A DNA stretch of 64,000 nt from Fimbriimonas sp. Lineage in GTDB: Bacteria; Armatimonadota; Fimbriimonadia; Fimbriimonadales; Fimbriimonadaceae. Below, piece after piece: positions 63,158 to 64,000 of this stretch (positions are counted from its first letter, which is position 1; each line of letters starts with the position of its first letter). Position numbers and translations under genes: made by a program. Below the pieces are notes generated by a model. The model saw only the letters and a list, made by a program, of their open reading frames with translations. It was not told the DNA's origin and made no database searches. The stretch is from positions 99,755-163,754 of the forward strand of contig JARLGV010000030.1 in NCBI GenBank assembly GCA_031292555.1, given 5' to 3'.

Positions 63158-63163
63158 TATAGT
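63158..63163 (+). promoter_or_regulatory. -10 element, leaderless-type promoter
   Basis: TATAGT ends 6 nt before the ATG at 63170. Confidence 0.5.
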
Positions 63164-63169
63164 GCTGAC

Positions 63170-64000
63170 ATGGCGCAGGAGGATTGCCTTAGTTTGTCCA
63201 GTCCATTAGCAGGCGGAGTTTCTGGAATTGGCAGACTACATGTGAGAGCGTTCGCAATCGCCTTGGCTGCGCTGCTTGTTATGGGTCCCGCGCTAACGCA
63301 TGCTCAGAGCCACCTAACGAATCATTGGGCGCATTACTCGACTGGAACTATTTCGAAAGTTGCCTTCTCTCGCGACGGTCGCTATCGAATCGTCGGAGGC
63401 TACGGCGCCATCCGGGTTGAGAATGCCAAGACGGGAATCGAATTGCGCGTCCTGCCTACGATTGCCGACAACGTCACATCGCTCGCCATTTCCCCCGACG
63501 GTTCCACGGTGGCCGATTGTGGAACGATCTTCAATGGCCCGAGCGTGGTCGAGCTTTGGAATATCACGTCCGGACGCTGTATCGACTGCAAACTTCCGAT
63601 CGCCGCCGTCAATGCGATCGCATATTCACCGACCGGCAAGACGATCGTGATAGGGGGCGCTGGACTGCTCCAAATGTGGACGGTATCGCCCACATTTGGG
63701 ATCCTTCGGTCGCTCGTCACATCCGCGTCCTCAATTTCGTCGCTTACCTACTCGCCATCCGGCGCGACAATTGCCGTCGGCGGCACCGCTAATTCGGGCG
63801 GCACCCTCGAAGTCTTCGACTCTGTTTCAGCCAAGCGGCTCTATCGCCTGCCGACAGTAGCAAGCCAATCCGTTACGTCGGTCGTCTATTCGCCGGATGG
63901 GAAATTCTTGGTTGACTCAGCCGTCGGCGAGTATTTGCCCTATCACGGCATCGCGACCTACACCACCACTTTGGAAAGCTGGAACACGGTAACGGGCAAA
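63170..64000 (+). CDS. Secreted WD40-like beta-propeller protein (3' end outside window)
   Basis: The frame from ATG 63170 stays open to the window edge, giving 277 residues. After a 25-residue n-region comes a signal-type helix (VRAFAIALAALLVMGPALTHAQ). The rest has repeated WD40-like strands: ISKVAFSRDGRYRIVGG, VTSLAISPDGSTVADC, VNAIAYSPTGKTIVIGG, ISSLTYSPSGATIAVGG and VTSVVYSPDGKFLVDS, each followed by a W or F strand (VELWNITSG, LQMWTVSP, LEVFDSVSA, LESWNTVTG). At least five blades are begun, so a seven-blade propeller is expected. A shorter start is GTG 63242, but the TATAGT promoter supports 63170. Function unknown. Confidence 0.8.
   Translation, partial: MAQEDCLSLSSPLAGGVSGIGRLHVRAFAIALAALLVMGPALTHAQSHLTNHWAHYSTGTISKVAFSRDGRYRIVGGYGAIRVENAKTGIELRVLPTIADNVTSLAISPDGSTVADCGTIFNGPSVVELWNITSGRCIDCKLPIAAVNAIAYSPTGKTIVIGGAGLLQMWTVSPTFGILRSLVTSASSISSLTYSPSGATIAVGGTANSGGTLEVFDSVSAKRLYRLPTVASQSVTSVVYSPDGKFLVDSAVGEYLPYHGIATYTTTLESWNTVTGK

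Noticed and set aside
1..64000. CRISPR arrays, insertion sequences, integrases, prophage or rRNA genes.
   Set aside because: I found no spaced direct repeats, transposase or integrase motifs, att-like duplications at the tRNA-Thr, or rRNA sequence. The only tandem repeats are the 16-bp array and the coding repeats.

Overview
This window is bacterial chromosome with dense coding on both strands. It holds about 51 protein genes, one tRNA-Thr and no rRNA, insertion sequence, prophage or CRISPR array. It most likely comes from the Armatimonadota, probably Fimbriimonadia. The clues are a DUF1559-type prepilin with the hydrophobic stretch AAILFPVFAQAK, a second pilin-like protein, many secreted glycoside hydrolases of the kinds common in Armatimonadota and Planctomycetota, and moderately high GC. 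This placement is inference from gene style, not from a marker gene search.

Layout. 0-8 kb: the end of a glycosidase-like gene, a prepilin plus small lipoprotein pair, two tandem sulfotransferase paralogues, a Gfo/Idh/MocA oxidoreductase and a LacI-family repressor. The same 18-bp operator-like dyad occurs upstream of both the prepilin and the sulfotransferase/oxidoreductase promoters, so these genes may form one local regulon. 8-20 kb: tRNA-Thr(CGU), a DUF3291 protein, a TraB/DUF5694-like protein, a GH44 glucanase, a class III nucleotide cyclase, aspS, an AccB-like carrier, and a tightly overlapping operon of a degenerate aldo/keto reductase, a membrane protein, an amine oxidase and an amidohydrolase. 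20-34 kb: TPR proteins, then housekeeping genes (gcvT, pyrF, mutY, hisS, guaB) with a degenerate J-domain protein, an outer-membrane barrel candidate and two tandem hybrid histidine kinases whose receiver domains have lost the phospho-acceptor Asp. 34-47 kb: a large six-hairpin-type glycosidase, an intact aldo/keto reductase, a NarL-type two-component pair, a VapC/Phd toxin-antitoxin pair, a SRAP protein, metK, a sulfatase and signal peptidase I. 47-56 kb: a sugar-catabolism cluster (SDR, agarase-like hydrolase, mutarotase-like protein, enolase-superfamily dehydratase, two further putative hydrolases). 56-64 kb: a 1711-residue S53 protease with twelve Ig-like repeats, a zinc-ribbon/pilin chimera, a UlaG-like metallo-hydrolase and the start of a WD40-like secreted protein.

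Two patterns cross the whole window. First, at least nineteen genes have a -10-like hexamer (mostly TAnnnT or CAnnnT) ending only 5-8 nt before the start codon, which points to widespread leaderless transcription; I used this to choose several starts, including GTG starts. Second, several promoters carry short perfect DNA palindromes that look like operators. Together the genes suggest a free-living heterotroph specialised in plant or microbial polysaccharides, with individually regulated hydrolase genes rather than large SusCD-type loci.
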